Source: Hyposmocoma kahamanoa
Taxonomy: Eukaryota > Arthropoda > Insecta > Lepidoptera > Cosmopterigidae
Reading direction: 5' to 3'
Length of the DNA stretch: 64,000 nt
NCBI RefSeq assembly: GCF_003589595.1
Contig: NW_020653945.1
Location: forward strand, 9,239,505 to 9,303,504
Shown here: positions 1 through 11,941 of the stretch, in pieces
Layout of the letters: every line of letters begins with the position of its first letter
How positions within the stretch are numbered: position 1 is the first letter of the stretch
Notes under the pieces: generated by a model
Told to the model about the DNA's origin: nothing
The model's database searches: none
Seen by the model: only the letters and a program-made list of their open reading frames with translations
Program-made: the position numbers and the translations under genes

Positions 1-250
1 GGATCGGACTGTCCTTCCTCGCTTCTACCACCTTAAGAAGATAGTTGGTGCTTTCTCTCACACTGGTCAACAGGGATGCCACGACAGATGATGAACGACT
101 GCATGAAAACTATCAATCCTAGCCTACACGAACATCCCTGAGGTACTAATAGTGTCGAGGCAGCCCCAGCCGTCCCCTGACGGCGTTGTTGAATTGGACA
201 CGCAAGGCACTGTAGGTTTTTTTAGTAATCGCTCCACAGGTTGCAAGTGT
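1..250 (+). repeat. Possible LINE 3' fragment
   Basis: A moderately GC-rich stretch within AT-rich surroundings. From about 150 to 270 one forward frame stays open (reading ...SPDGVVELDTQGTVGFFSN...). The layout resembles the end of a LINE ORF and its 3' UTR, but no catalytic motif is visible. Assignment is tentative. Confidence 0.25.
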
Positions 251-282
251 ATAAGGTCTGGCATATGTTTTTTTTAATGTAA

Positions 283-347
283 TGTAGGTATGAACCATGC
301 ATAAAGTAGGTATGAACTAATGTGATGTAGGTATGAACCATGTATAC
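283..347 (+). repeat. Short tandem repeat, about 22-bp unit
   Basis: The motif GTAGGTATGAAC occurs three times at roughly 22-bp spacing. It follows a T-run and precedes AATAAA-like sequence, so it may be the 3' end of the preceding fragment. Confidence 0.6.
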
Positions 348-467
348 AAGTAATAAATTGTACTCTTTTGCAACTTAGCTGATGTCTCGATAATCGTCGC
401 TACCTTGGGTTTCAGTCCTTTCATAGATCATTCATGCCTACACGGCACTACTGTAAATTAACGAGTG

Positions 468-768
468 ATTTTTTTTATGACACCCAATGACAAATCTAAC
501 AAGTCGTGCGCCTGTTGGTAAGCGACACGCTTGTCCACAACAATTCAAATCGCAAAGATTTCTGAGGGGCACTGCACTGTGCCCGACACCTCGAGATATA
601 AGTCGTCAAATCCCAAGTGCCTGTAATTTTACCAACACTCGTACCCTCCAAAGTCGGAACGCAGTAATGCTCACATTACTGCTTGGCAGCAGAAATAGGT
701 AAAGTGTAAGGGTAAAGGGAAGAACCCTTAGAGTAACTCCTTTACAAGGAGCTCTACTGCTACTAAAA
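468..768 (-). repeat. Family A interspersed repeat, near full length
   Basis: First copy of the dominant repeat of the window. In its own orientation the consensus starts GAGCTCCTTGTGAAAGAG, passes AAATTACAGGCACATGGGAC and TTTGCGATTTAAAGCTCTG, and ends CCCGTCACTTGATATTATA plus an A-run. Orientation is taken from that A-rich tail, seen here as a T-run at 468-477. No convincing Pol III A and B boxes are present, so it is described as a short interspersed, LINE-like or SINE-like element of unknown class. Confidence 0.85.
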
Positions 769-1930
769 ATATAAAATTTTCTAGAAAACTGTCTGTTGTA
801 CTTTTCTGGTAAGATTTTTTCCTTCCACGCCAGATATCACCATAATCATTCTACTCTCTCCAACAACTTTCAATAACTCTTTAATTATCCGTCGTTACAA
901 AGGAAATAAGAATAATGATAATTTATGCAAGAAGAAAGTACAAAATATTGTGATATTCACAACAATTTCTTGTAAGTAACACTGCACAGTACAGTTAAAT
1001 AAGGTAACGCAGCATACTGCATACTGTTGTGAAGAAAAGAGCAATGAAAATAAATATTAAATCGACAGTCAATTATAGCAAATTTTTTAAGTGTCTGTTA
1101 CAAAATTTGCGAGAAAATATTTCAGAGTGTTTAAAAAATTATGTCCAAATTCATCATAGGTTTCAAACTTAACTACCATTAATTTCTCGCTTCTATTCAT
1201 ATCTGTACAATTCGTCATGATCATCAACGGAAGCTAAGCGTGAACCTTCTTATTAAAATAAGGCTTCAACGTACGAATGTAACAAAATTTTTTGTATATA
1301 CAAGGTTCAAGGAAATCAATCAAATTTATTAACCTTCCGCCCGTTTAATGAAATAGATGCTTCCTTAATTAATATATTGATTTAACGGTAGCTGTAGCTG
1401 TTTTAAGAACCAATATTAATTCGTTATTCGATATTGGCATATCCCTTTGTCAAATTATAACTTTGCTTAGCTTAAACAATAAGCAAGGAAAGTTATAATT
1501 ATTAGCTGTCTTAGCTTACAATGATCATTTGCTTTATCTCATCACTCGTCCTAGTGACACACGGTGTCCTTAACGCGCAGCTGTGATGTCATCCACCGTT
1601 AAAAAAATATTGAAGAAACAAAATTTAATGAAACTTGCGTATCATAACAATAATAATGAAAATACTTTATTTCAGAAAAAGTTTCATAATTTGTTAGTAA
1701 GACTTAGCAACTATGTTAGTAGGTAGTTATTTAAATTACATTACATTTCAATTACAACACATAATACGCAATTACTTAATTTAAATTACACCTATGACTC
1801 TTTGTATTAGATGCCATAGCAAGGGACTATCGAACCAGTTTACGAGTGTTATCAGTATACTGTTCTGGTCCGGCTACTATGCATACGGTGAAGAAAAGAA
1901 GCGGCCTACTTTCGCAATAAATTATCACCA
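769..1930. other. AT-rich, nothing recognised
   Basis: No open frame of note, no repeat family shared with the rest of the window, and no terminal repeats seen. Confidence 0.5.
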
Positions 1931-1934
1931 TCAT

Positions 1935-2080
1935 TGTTGAACGATTGTACTTCCCACTACTGTAGTCTTCCCAAGGGTAAAAAAAACCTTCTAAAAAACC
2001 TTCGACGACATAAAGTCCAAAAAACCATATTGGGCTAGCATGGTGGACTATGGGCTAAACCTGTTCGTAGAGGAAGCCCC
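1935..2080. repeat. Rearranged fragments of SINE family G
   Basis: The part GTGGACTATGGGCTAAACC matches the body of the family G SINE in forward orientation. The upstream TACTTCCCACTACTGTAG resembles the same family in reverse, suggesting inverted pieces. Confidence 0.4.
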
Positions 2081-2317
2081 GCGTTGAACAGGGAGAGGTA
2101 ATCGGTACATGTAATTATTTATATTTCTTTTGCAGTTATACTTAACCTTGGCCTGGAACAAAAGTTGTTTTTGCCGAAGGCTACGGAAACTGATGTCGTG
2201 AATGCAAATCCCGATTAAGTAATTATTCACAATTTACTGTTGAATCATGGGAATTATATTCTCAGACTTTCAATAGTAGTTGAACGAAGATGTTTTACAT
2301 AATTATATTTTATTTTT

Positions 2318-2605
2318 ATAAAAAAACCTACCTCAAAAGTCTGTGGAATTACGCCAATTTGTCAAGTTTTATTGAAATTGGTTGACAGAAAATGGGTAAA
2401 ATCCAATAAATTGGATTCATCCCCTAATTTGCCACCCTTAGAGGTGAAATATTTTCTTCGAATTCGAATGGAACCGCTAATGAGCTACCCTATTTCCGAA
2501 AAAAAAGAATCATCAAAATCAGCCCTCAATGTCGGAGTAATCGCGTAACGTATACACAAAAAAATACAGTCGAATTGAGAACCTCCTTTTTTTAAAGTCG
2601 GGTAA
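2318..2605 (+). repeat. Family C repeat
   Basis: Runs from AAAAAAACCTACCTCAAAAG to GAGAACCTCC followed by a T-run and AAGTCGGGTAAAAA. The same sequence recurs at 6238, 15280, 17830, 18140 and 28915. The ends are T/A-rich and partly complementary, fitting a small non-autonomous DNA element common in Lepidoptera. Confidence 0.75.
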
Positions 2606-3870
2606 AAACTAGGCGGAATGCTGTTTCTTATTTTTATTTTATTACATTCTGTTCATTTGCGCGCTCAAATTTTACAATTTTATATTTTTCCCTATAGACT
2701 CAATTCAGTGAGCTTTGACCTTAATTATCTCAAAAATTTATCTCAATCATGTCAAAACTCAAAATTTTGACTTCTTCATGACATGTAGAAATGTTTTCTA
2801 TTTGTATATATATATAATATTGTAAACACTATTCACATAAATCCCGTCCTTACTTTCTATTCTAATTCTAGTATTTTTCATTGAAATATCAATGTACATT
2901 ACCACCGTTTTATTAACTTAACTTTTATCATTACAGGAAAACAAAACATATCAATCACACAATACTCATCATGTTTTAAATAGAAATCGTGCAGCAAGAA
3001 TCCTAGGGCTTATGACGTCATTGCATATAATAGTTACCATCATATCCTTGTGAACATCGCGATGATCTCACGCGCCTTCTCGTTTCTTTTTTTTGTAACA
3101 TGTTTTTTCACATTATGATGAAAAAATATATAGGAACATTGTTCAACATTGGAGAAATAGTGTTTAACGTTATATCAAAACGACCTCTCAAAGGCTGACA
3201 ATGCCTAAGCATCTTGCTTTGCAAATGATGCGACTATGATCACGTATAAATAATTACAACGTTTTAATTTAAAAAAATGACCTCAAATGTTATATGAAAT
3301 CATTAAATCATTAAACTAACTTTAAACTACAATACATTACTTATTATTATCAACATTGAACTAAAATTTATTTCTTTGTGATATACAGGTTGTAAAGTGT
3401 TATAAGAACGAATTTTGAATTACTGTGATCCGGCTTATGGGATGCATAACGTATACTTCTTTTTGAAGTACCTAAGATAGAAAAATATAATCAAAACTGT
3501 TTGTGCATGTGTGTCAGAATTTACAATAGAGTACCAAATGACAGTAAAGACTATACTTGCCCATTAAATTATTGAACACGAAATTGTTGTTGTTGGATAA
3601 AGTTGTTTATTTTTTATTGGATAATGTTGGATAAACGAAATTGTTGAGGCATAAAGTATATTACAGTGTTAGGGAATTTTTTCAATAATTATTATTATAT
3701 AAAAGAATTTAAATAAATTTAAATACCTTTGACTACTATTATTATAATGCACATTATTAATGTAATACTGATTACATAATTTAATTTTACCATGTGACTA
3801 CCCATTTTTTTGCCTATCGTATTTTTGGTGAAACATGTTTGTACTCACTATATTACTTTGTTATCTTTGT
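2606..3870. other. AT-rich, nothing recognised
   Basis: Contains short local repeats such as TTGTTGGATAA near 3590-3640, but no gene, tRNA-like head or terminal repeats. Confidence 0.5.
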
Positions 3871-3874
3871 TGAA

Positions 3875-4105
3875 AGCTTCCGTGGTCGAGTGGCTTGCAC
3901 ACCGGTTTTCATGGTGTCGCCATATTTGAGGTACCGGGTTTGATCCTCGGCCGGGTCAGTGTAGAAATTTTTTCCATGTTGTCTTGTGTCTGGGTGTTTG
4001 TGGTACCGTCGTTCTTTCCGATTTCCATAACACGAGTGCTATAGATACTTACTTTGGGATCAGAGTAACGTATGTGATGTTGTCTAATATTTAAAAAAAA
4101 GTTTT
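3875..4105 (+). repeat. tRNA-derived SINE, family E
   Basis: The tRNA-like head shows an A-box GTGGTCGAGTGGC and a B-box GGGTTTGATCC. The body has TGTCTGGGTGTTTGTGGTACC and TTTCCATAACACGAGTGC, ending GTGATGTTGTCTAATA. The A- and B-box positions fit a Pol III internal promoter. Other copies are at 4215, 22010, 43550 and 53195. Confidence 0.85.
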
Positions 4106-4214
4106 GACCACCATTTGATTTGAAAGTTTTCTTAGTTTTAGTAATTCTCATGCAATAATATGTAATATACGATAATCATGCAGTCCAATTAACGCTGTAT
4201 ATATTAACGCTATT

Positions 4215-4425
4215 TAAATAAATTATATGTGTATAGTGTCGCCATCTCTGAGGACCCAGGTTTGATCCCCGGCCGGGTCAATATAGAAACTGAATTTTCA
4301 ATATTGTATCGGGTCTAGGTGTTTGTAGTACCTTCGTAGTTTCCAATTTCCATAACACGAGTGCTTTAGTTACTTTGAGGTCAGAGCAACCTATGTGATG
4401 TTGTCTAATAATTATTAGTTACTTA
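4215..4425 (+). repeat. tRNA-derived SINE, family E, 5'-truncated
   Basis: Lacks the A-box but keeps the B-box GGTTTGATCC and the full body through GTGATGTTGTCTAATA. It lies 110 bp after the first copy in the same orientation. Confidence 0.8.
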
Positions 4426-4435
4426 TTATATGACC

Positions 4436-4652
4436 TTTGACCTTTTTTTATAACATCAAGGGACGGGACGAACAAGTCGTGCGCCTGATGGTAAGCTACA
4501 CACTTGTCCATAACAGTTACAGTGCCACTCAGAGCTTTAAATTGCAAAGATTTGTGGGGCACTACCACTGCGCCCGTCACCCTGAGACATAAGTTGACAA
4601 GTCTACTACTCTTCCAAACCGGTACACACTAATGTTGACATTACTGCTTGGC
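4436..4652 (-). repeat. Family A copy, first part (interrupted by LINE)
   Basis: Begins with the T-run tail and GACGGGACGAACAAGTCGTG and stops at CTGCTTGGCG. The missing remainder (GGCGGAAATAGGTAAGG onward) reappears at 6183, on the far side of the LINE. Confidence 0.85.
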
Positions 4653-5870
4653 GTGGCTTCAATTTTACCAGCTTTTAGTAAAATATTCGAAAAGGTTATG
4701 CTGACTCAATTACTGTCCTATTTCGGTAGGAATCATATTTTTCATAGTGAACAATATGGGTTTACTAGTGGTAGATCGACTAGCGATGCGGGGCTAGCGT
4801 TACCGGACCTTTGGAAAGCATTGGTTGATGCTTCGGAAAGGCCCGCAAAGGTCCCAGAACGCTATTTGTGTTTTCTATGACCTCTCAAAGGCATTTGATT
4901 GAGTTGACCATATTATTATTATTAGGAAGCTGTAACATTATGGTGTAAATGGCAAGGCGTCGTAACTTGTCTCGTCATATCTCAACGGTAGAATTCAGAA
5001 AGTAGACATAAATGGAGTGACTTCTTTGGGTTCTCCAGTAAAAATGGGTGTTCCGCAGGGCTTAATGCTTGGACCTTTCTTATTTCTGATTTATATTAAC
5101 GATCTGCCATTTTTTGTTAAGGACTATTGCGAAATATTATTGTTTGCTGATCACACATCCTTGATTTTTAAAACAGACAGAAATGACATTAACTATGACC
5201 ATATTAATGATAACCTCTCTAAGGTAGTTTATTGGTTTAATGCTAACAATTTATTGCTTAATGCCAAGAAGACAAAATGTGTTAAATTTGAATTACCTAA
5301 CGTAAAATCGACTAGCCTAAGCATAGAAATAAATGGAGAAAAGTTAGACCTTGTTAATAAAGCAGTCTTCTTGGGAGTGACCTTAGATAGTAAACTTCAA
5401 TGGTTTCCACATATATCTTCCCTGGCCAGCAGATTAAGCCCCGCTGCATGCGCAGTCCGCAGAATACGTGCGCTTACCAATGTTAGTACTGCTAGACTAG
5501 GTTACTTTAGTTACTTCCATAGTATAATGTCCTACGGGATTCTCATATGGGGTAAAGCGGCAGATATTCAAATAATATTTGTATTGCAAAAACAAGCGAT
5601 TCGTTCTGTGTACCGTCTAGGGTCTCGGGTTCTCTCAGAGAAAGTTTAAGGAGACTGGTATCATGACTGTGGTATCACAGTATATTTACTCATATATTTT
5701 ATATGCCCGTAAAAATATACGTAATTTCAATAAGAAAGAAGATATCCATAATATTAACCTTAGGGCTAAGTCCAAACTCATGGTATCACGATTTCGTTTA
5801 ATCAAGGTAAACAACTCTTTTATGGGGAACTGTATACGTTTTTACAATAAGATTCCGGAGCATATATAAA
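4653..5870 (+). pseudogene. Reverse transcriptase remnant of jockey-like LINE
   Basis: Remains of the RT that would copy the LINE RNA into DNA. Motifs in order are SKIFEKVMLTQLLSYF and QYGFTSGRSTSDA (about 4670-4790), then after a frameshift YDLSKAFD (about 4877-4901), GVPQG with LGPFLFLIYINDLP (about 5047-5110), and LLFADHTSLIF (about 5138-5170). The YADD box reads FADH, so the second catalytic Asp is lost. The C-terminal part continues to 5649 and, after another break, to 5869 (ending in FYNKIPEHI). Frameshifts and stops make it non-functional. Confidence 0.9.
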
Positions 5871-6182
5871 GTTTATCATTTCCTAACTTTAAAAACTACA
5901 TAAAAAATATTTTGATCGAAAAATCATATTACGAAATTGAAGATTACGTGTTAGATAAAGATGTATGGAAAGACGCCACGGCTCCAGAATCCACACAAAT
6001 TTGATTCAAAGTGTATTCCATGGCACTTAAGTTTATTTGAAAAGAGCAATCCCTAGAGTATCATGCTAGTTCTTCTAAGGAAGGTCAGCGTAGTGAACGA
6101 GCAGTAGCTTAAATGTGACATTTTCAAGTGTAAATTTAATTTACCTATGGAATAAATGATCTTTGACTTTGACTTTGACTTT
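4653..6182 (+). mobile_element. 5'-truncated jockey-like LINE nested in family A
   Basis: A non-LTR retrotransposon fragment holding the RT palm and C-terminal part, then a 3' UTR and a (TTTGACT)n-type tail at 6160-6182. It interrupts a family A copy at the sequence GCTTGGCG/GCGGAAAT. Related 3' ends with the same tail occur at 15118, 22688, 39630 and 43765. Confidence 0.85.
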
Positions 6183-6233
6183 GCGGCGGAAATAGGTAAG
6201 GTGGCATTTTCACAAGGAGCTCTACTGCTACTT
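6183..6233 (-). repeat. Family A copy, second part
   Basis: GGCGGAAATAGGTAAGGTGG through CAAGGAGCTCTACTGCTACT completes the copy that stopped at 4652. Confidence 0.85.
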
Positions 6234-6237
6234 TTCA

Positions 6238-6350
6238 CATATGTCGGAGTATTCGCGTAACTTACACGCTTTGACCTACCAATGCATACACGCAAAAAAT
6301 ACAGTCAATTGAGAACAGCCTCTTTTGTTTGAAGTCAGTTGAAAATACAT
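6238..6350 (+). repeat. Family C repeat, 3' part
   Basis: Shares ATGTCGGAGTATTCGCGTAAC and ATACAGTCAATTGAGAAC with the copy at 2318, ending TTTGAAGTCAGTTGAAAA. Confidence 0.75.
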
Positions 6351-6589
6351 AATATTATTAAATTTGTCAGTATAAAATGTAACAATTATTATGATACACG
6401 AGTATAAATTACAAAGGATTATACTCCCACGAAAGATCCGTTACTTCACAACGACAATAGTTGATTTTATTTCACACGTTAATACAATGATATCGTTTTC
6501 ATATTATGTATCTGATATAAATGTACGTATGAATAAATTATATTATGAAACTTTTAAGACAAAAATATTCTTCTTCATCTTTATGATGT

Positions 6590-6775
6590 GCACGAAAGGT
6601 GCCTCCACCCACGACTTATCATTTTTCCCTTCCTACACATCTGGCGCACCCTGGATAACAATCGACTTTTCGACAATCGATTGGCAAATCCTTTCACCAC
6701 GATGGCACGCATTATGCGTATGTCATCGATACGATAAGAAAAAGATCTTCTTTACAGTTTCTTAGTTTCATTAGG
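6590..6775 (+). repeat. Family H repeat
   Basis: The segment from GCGCACCCTGGATAACAATCG to GTCATCGATACGATAAG matches 18795-18965. Two dispersed copies show it is a repeat of unknown class. A 124-codon frame across it (6391-6765) is probably fortuitous. Confidence 0.6.
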
Positions 6776-7590
6776 AACTCTATTCTTTATATACGTTCTG
6801 TCGTGAACTTTGATATGAAATCTTATAGTGATAATGCAAACATATTAAAGCGAAATGCTTAACAACTTCCTTGTCCCCATACAAGCAATTATATACCACT
6901 TCAAGTCCACTGAGTTTTTTAATACCTTCAAAGGGGTTTTTTAATACAAAATACAAAGGGTATATATATATATATATATAGGGTAAAAAATACAAAGGGT
7001 TTTTTAATACCTTCTTCAAAAATTAAAATAATATAAGACGATACAAAAAAATGCTATAATTTTTTTTTGCTTTCAGGTTACGGTTGATGTTTTATGCCAA
7101 AAGTTCTAACTAACTAATGTAAAGAAATGTCGTATCAAGTTCATAGAGAAAAGCTGCTTAGAATTGCGTGGAGAAATGAGTCGGATATAATTTCTTCGAT
7201 TTATTTCAGAACTCTCCCATGAGTCATACATGACTCGTTGGATAGGGAAGTTGTTAAAATATATTTTATAGAACGAGAGGGAAAATAACTTAAAATATAC
7301 TTAGTCAGAAGTTCTATCAATATTCTATAAAATATAATAGGTTAAACTCTACAGACTCGAGATACTTGGTGTCAAAATAACATTTTTTTTATAATTGTTT
7401 AAAGAGAACTTGTACACTATTCCATTGATTGAATTTTTATCTGTACTTATATTGTATTTAAAGATAAGACTTTCTATCAGTTGTCCGCCTCAATTACAAT
7501 TTCATTTAATCAAAATAAAAAAGTACATAGATAACTATATACTATAATCGCTGATTAATATTTTGATAACTTTTGAAAATAAAGTATTTT
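6776..7590. repeat. AT-rich region with (TA)n and a short duplication
   Basis: A TA dinucleotide run at 6961-6981 is flanked by two copies of AATACAAAGGG and of TTTTTTAATACC. Nothing else is recognised. Confidence 0.6.
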
Positions 7591-7594
7591 GATA

Positions 7595-7870
7595 ACTTAT
7601 CTTTGTATAATTCGACTTCTTAGGTTTTCGCGATTGCTAAGTATTACAAATGAAGCTATTTCTCGTATCTTAAATCGCATTTCTTGTTTTTGTAAAGAAA
7701 CCAATGTTTCATGGGACCTGTAAAGAGCCCGAAATGTTGTCTTGTTTAAAAAAAATAGAATATAAGGTGCATTAATATGAGACATAACTGGTTGATGACT
7801 TTACCATCTCAGTCAGCCGTGACCATGGGACCAGTAAAGGGCTGCAAATGTTGGTTGGAAACCTGCTACA
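7595..7870. repeat. Family D fragments in both orientations
   Basis: The stretch TTAGGTTTTCGCGATTG lies in reverse orientation. GACATAACTGGTTGATGAC and CCGTGACCATGGGACC lie in forward orientation. Complete copies of this family are at 23930 and 42770. Confidence 0.6.
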
Positions 7871-8054
7871 TCAGATGAACTGTCTATGAATTGCCAGTCT
7901 CTCAGAACCCTGTTGATATGTAAGATCATTCCATATCTTGCAGGTCAAGGAAGGAACGAACGTGATGCCCGCCTGGTATTACCAGGTATCAATGATGCGG
8001 GGATGGGTTCTACTCCTTTGGCGGGAGCTACTATGGTTGAAACATGACGGTGGT

Positions 8055-8290
8055 ACCAGGTGACGGGACGAAGAAGTCGTGTGCCTGGTGGTAAGCGACA
8101 GTCCATTGCAGTGTCATTCAGAGCTTTAAATCGCAAAGATCTAATGGGCACTGCCACTGCGCCAGTCACCCTGGGATATAAACAGATAAGTCCCATATGC
8201 CTGTAATTTCACCAGCACCCTTACCCTTATGGTGGTAGTACTTCCCTGGACAAACACTTTCACAGCGAAGATCGAAAAGTTCCTCTGAGT
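8055..8290 (-). repeat. Family A copy, diverged
   Basis: GTGACGGGACGAAGAAGTCG through TTCACCAGCACCCTTACCC, then a shortened 5' part (GTACTTCCCTGGACAAACAC). A family D tail (CCGAAAAAATAGTTTAATTTCC) follows at 8360. Confidence 0.8.
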
Positions 8291-8400
8291 ACTCCCCCTT
8301 ATAAAGACGGTAGAACACACATAAAGAGCCAAAGTCTCTCTGTAGACTCCATCGAAAGTTAGATCCGAAAAAATAGTTTAATTTCCCAAATATATGCGAT

Positions 8401-9440
8401 TTTAGATCAGAAAAAAAATCACTTACAATTTAAAATACATACATGACCCTACAAACACAACTGAAGTTTCAACACTAAATGATCACAGTTAATCATGATT
8501 AAAAATTAATGATTATGCGTCTGACAATTCGTGATCTCGATGACGTGTCATATCAAACGTAGTGACGTTCCGTCGACAGTACTTGGGAACTATGGTTAGT
8601 GTTACTTTGAACCAGGTATTGTGTCATGACTGAGTACGCCAAGTCATTGTTTTCAGACGGATGTGTTCCTTTAATATTAAGTAGTACCGTACTAAGAAAC
8701 CAGTAACTTGTGTTTTAAATTTTGCATAGCGAATTCTTTAGAATACAAATTAGAACGAATTTGTGTAGCAACGAGATACGGATAGGGGACAAAGATGCAT
8801 TTCATTATAGTGCATCATTCCTTCCATAGGGCTTAGAAAACTATAAAACCGTAAATATTACAAACGTTCTTTAGAAACACATTTTTTTAAAAAAACATTA
8901 TTGTTAATAAACTTATAATTACCTATTACTACACACAATAGGAAGAATGATGCTATAATAATAAAAAAACATTGACAAAAGCTATGCCGAAACAGCATAG
9001 TTTATATTTCAAATTTTTCCTGGTAGTAGACACCAATAACGTGAGCAACGCAATATACAGGGATACTTTTAGAACTTACATCATTATAATCACTTTGAAA
9101 TAAGATAATAACAATAAATCTTGTTAGTGTTTCGAGTAATTTAAGAAAACAAATTAATAACTAAATTTATTAACTTTATTATTCTTATTAAATAAATAAA
9201 TAAAAATACATTTATTTAACAAAAAAATATGTATATAAGTGAACAATTAAAACAAGAGAACAATAGAGTGGACAAAAAGAATGAAGACTCGGCATTTTGC
9301 AGGCTTCAACTATGGCTATTCGCTTGCTGCATCAGACCGGCAAGTGGAGCTTATGCTAATCACCAGGCTATCTGTGTTGCACTGTAATATAAAATTAAAA
9401 AAAAATGGAAAAAATATTGTTGAAAAAAATCCAAAATTTT
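8401..9440. other. AT-rich, nothing recognised
   Basis: No open frame, tRNA-like head or terminal repeat. A short GC-richer piece at 9270-9375 (AGACTCGGCATTTTGCAGG) matches nothing else here. Confidence 0.45.
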
Positions 9441-9444
9441 ATTT

Positions 9445-9575
9445 ACTTTTTTAGTGTTGCTAGGGAAAGTGACCACCGAACAATTGCTACGATCGATTTA
9501 CTCAATTTAAATCAAATTTGACTCAATGTAGCTACCGTTCTTACCAACTGAGCTATAGCTCGTTCCGCGGTAGCC
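9445..9575 (-). repeat. tRNA-like SINE head
   Basis: The reverse strand contains the A-box-like TATAGCTCAGTTGGTAAG, as in tRNA heads. The B-box is not clear, so it is read as a degraded SINE. Confidence 0.4.
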
Positions 9576-9654
9576 GCGTTGAGGCAACAGACACTGATTC
9601 GAGTACAGTCGAAATAATTTTCCTTTGTGTTTTGTATCAATAATATGGTGAAAT

Positions 9655-9828
9655 CACCCTAATCACCCTGAGACAAAAGTTAGCAAGTCCCGTGTACCTG
9701 TAATTTCACCAGCACCCTTACCCTTCAAAACCAAAACGCAGTAATGCTCACATTACTGCTAGGCGGTAGAAATAGGCAAGGTGGCATTCCCATTACTAGC
9801 CGGAGGAACTCTACTACTACTACTAATG
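9655..9828 (-). repeat. Family A copy, 5' half
   Basis: CACCCTGAGACAAAAGTTAG through GGAACTCTACTACTAC. The tail half is missing. Confidence 0.8.
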
Positions 9829-9944
9829 ATTACGACGTAAAGATTCTTCAGACCGGCGGCGTATCGATTAATATGGTGATTCCCTAAGAACGTCAAAAAG
9901 GGCACCGCCATTAAACAAAAACAAGAAGAAAATGTATAGGTGAT

Positions 9945-10187
9945 TTTTGGACAGAAATTATAAATAATAATAATATAATAACAATAACGCACACACTCAA
10001 CATGCACTAGGCAAAACCCTGTGTCCCAGGTGCCATGGACACATACATACACAACCACATATTACACCCAAACTCACGAGATATATAAATGTAGGCCTTA
10101 CAAATATTTCTCCCGGCCCGGGAATCGAACCTGGGACCTCTGCGTGTCAGACATGGTAACCGTTCGGCCACGGAGGCAGCAAAATAA
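9945..10187 (-). repeat. tRNA-derived SINE, family F
   Basis: The reverse strand starts GCCTCCGTGGCCGAACGGTT (A-box) and has the B-box GGTTCGATTCCCGGG. The body contains AATATTTGTAAGGCCTACA and GTGTATGTATGTGTCCATGG. Other copies are at 35560, 43305 and 48113. Confidence 0.85.
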
Positions 10188-10189
10188 TT

Positions 10190-10965
10190 TTTACAGATGG
10201 GAAATTAAAACTATAAAATCAAACAATGTCTATTTCATTTATATTCTAAATTGATTATTCTAATGCAAACTTATGACTCCGAAATTATCCTCACATGATT
10301 TGTTAGCACTTTGTATAATATTGGTTAAAGAGTGTCATTGATGATAAGATTTATTAGGTAGAGCTCAGTCCTGCGGCTTTGTCTCTGGTGGAATGAGGCC
10401 CAACAAATACATATAGTTTGAGTCTTTTATACATGACAAGTAGATGACTCCATTCCATCTGAAGTTAAATGGAAAGTGAAATTCAAACGTGAAGGGACCT
10501 AGTTCAGTGTTGGTACGATCACCGCCCTAGCCACCTCCACCCTGCATTCCTATAAGATGCCTTTGAAGAACCCCATGTCATAAGACCCCATGTTATATTT
10601 ATCGGGTGTGTGACAGAGAAAGGTACCTTACTTACCATACCTTTTAGTTCGCGATAGAATACGGTAAATCGTAAAAAGGTGACTACGGAAGTCAGTGCGT
10701 GCATCTAACCAGGAAAGGAGGGTAATAAAGGATATAATAAAGTTAATACAGATTCTCGTACATATTTACCGCCAGTCTTCCAACGGAATCAACATAGACT
10801 ACGAGCACCATGGAATAATTTGTTTATTCCATGACGGGCCCTAATTAATGATTGCTTATTCTGAGTATTTTTGAACTGGAATATACTATAGTCAAGTACA
10901 CTCGACGTAGGTAATTAGCAAGGAAATAACTGTTAGTAAAAAAAATTATATCACTATTTTTTTTG
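10190..10965. other. Nothing recognised
   Basis: Mixed-composition sequence with no coherent frame, terminal repeat or family match within the window. Confidence 0.45.
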
Positions 10966-10969
10966 ATGA

Positions 10970-11090
10970 TCTCGGTTTTTCAAGGGTTTGAACTGTAGGC
11001 GTCAGATGAGGCGGCCCTGGGTACGATTCCCCGTAGGACCAATTCTTGAAATTAACTTTTCTAAATTGGTTCTTGATTCTAAATTCCATT
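10970..11090 (+). repeat. tRNA-like SINE, family N
   Basis: The B-box-like GGTACGATTCCCCGTAGG is followed by ACCAATTCTTG. The reverse complement of 51405-51480 carries the same GTAGGACCAATT end, so this is a dispersed family. Confidence 0.55.
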
Positions 11091-11099
11091 CCCCTGTTA

Positions 11100-11784
11100 T
11101 TCACAGTATAGGGAATTATCTAGTTTACGCACATTATTATTAAAATTATATGCTGTGCAAACAAACATCTTTACGAATTCAAGTTTATCCGTACGTTAAG
11201 TAAGAAATATTCACAAACTAACAAAATATCCGCATAATTGGATATAATATACAATTCATAACACAAAATGCGTGCGTGAATTCGTGGCGATGTTACGCGC
11301 ACGCGCATGATCTCATAGATGATACTTATTCCGGGGTCTATAAAAATAGAATCAAGTATTAAGTTGTTCTTTTACATGAATATGTAGAGATTATTGTCTC
11401 TCGTATACTTTTTTGCTTATGAATGGTTTTGAAAATTTCAAGGATGGTAGATGTCGCAACCGTGGTAACATTGTACTTGCATACATTGTTAGGTATCCAA
11501 AAAAGGGTGTCGTTCGTTGTATTGATTTTAGCTTCATTCTTAATCCCGGTACAGAATATTTGCTATGCAATATGCAATGTAACGCAAACATCTACGTACG
11601 TCGGTCCTCGCGCAAGCTGAGTGCTTCTATTAAGAACGTCCGTTCCCGGCTATCTGGTAGAAAATTGAAACCACATCCATATAAAAAATTATTTAATTTA
11701 TCGGAGCTAGGTAGTTGTTGAAGGTAGGCGTTGCGCTTTTTTGAAAAATAAATAAAAATATTGTTGAAAAGCAAAGAGTACCTA
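11100..11784. other. Unique sequence with small overlapping frames
   Basis: Forward frames at 11413-11721 and 11423-11620 and reverse frames overlap one another. None has recognisable motifs, and no splice context favours one. The CpG-bearing CGCGCACGCGCATGATC at about 11297 is notable but unexplained. Confidence 0.35.
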
Positions 11785-11941
11785 TACAGAGGGCGCACTA
11801 TGAGTTCCCGGAACTGGTCACTTACATAAACAATATTTAAAAAGTAATTACAACATTTGCAAATGTAACTCTTTGTTTGTGGAATATAGTTTGTTTCTTC
11901 TAACTGTCACTTGTTTTTAGATTGTGGCGTCATTTTAGAAA

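Noticed and set aside
6391..6765. 124-residue gene
   Set aside because: Overlaps the family H repeat, which recurs at 18795 without the frame. No protein motifs.
9520..9575. tRNA gene on the reverse strand
   Set aside because: The A-box is good but the arms do not fold and no proper B-box or acceptor stem follows. It is a SINE head.
11391..11721. Overlapping ORFs on both strands as genes
   Set aside because: Three frames overlap, none has a motif or clear splice context.
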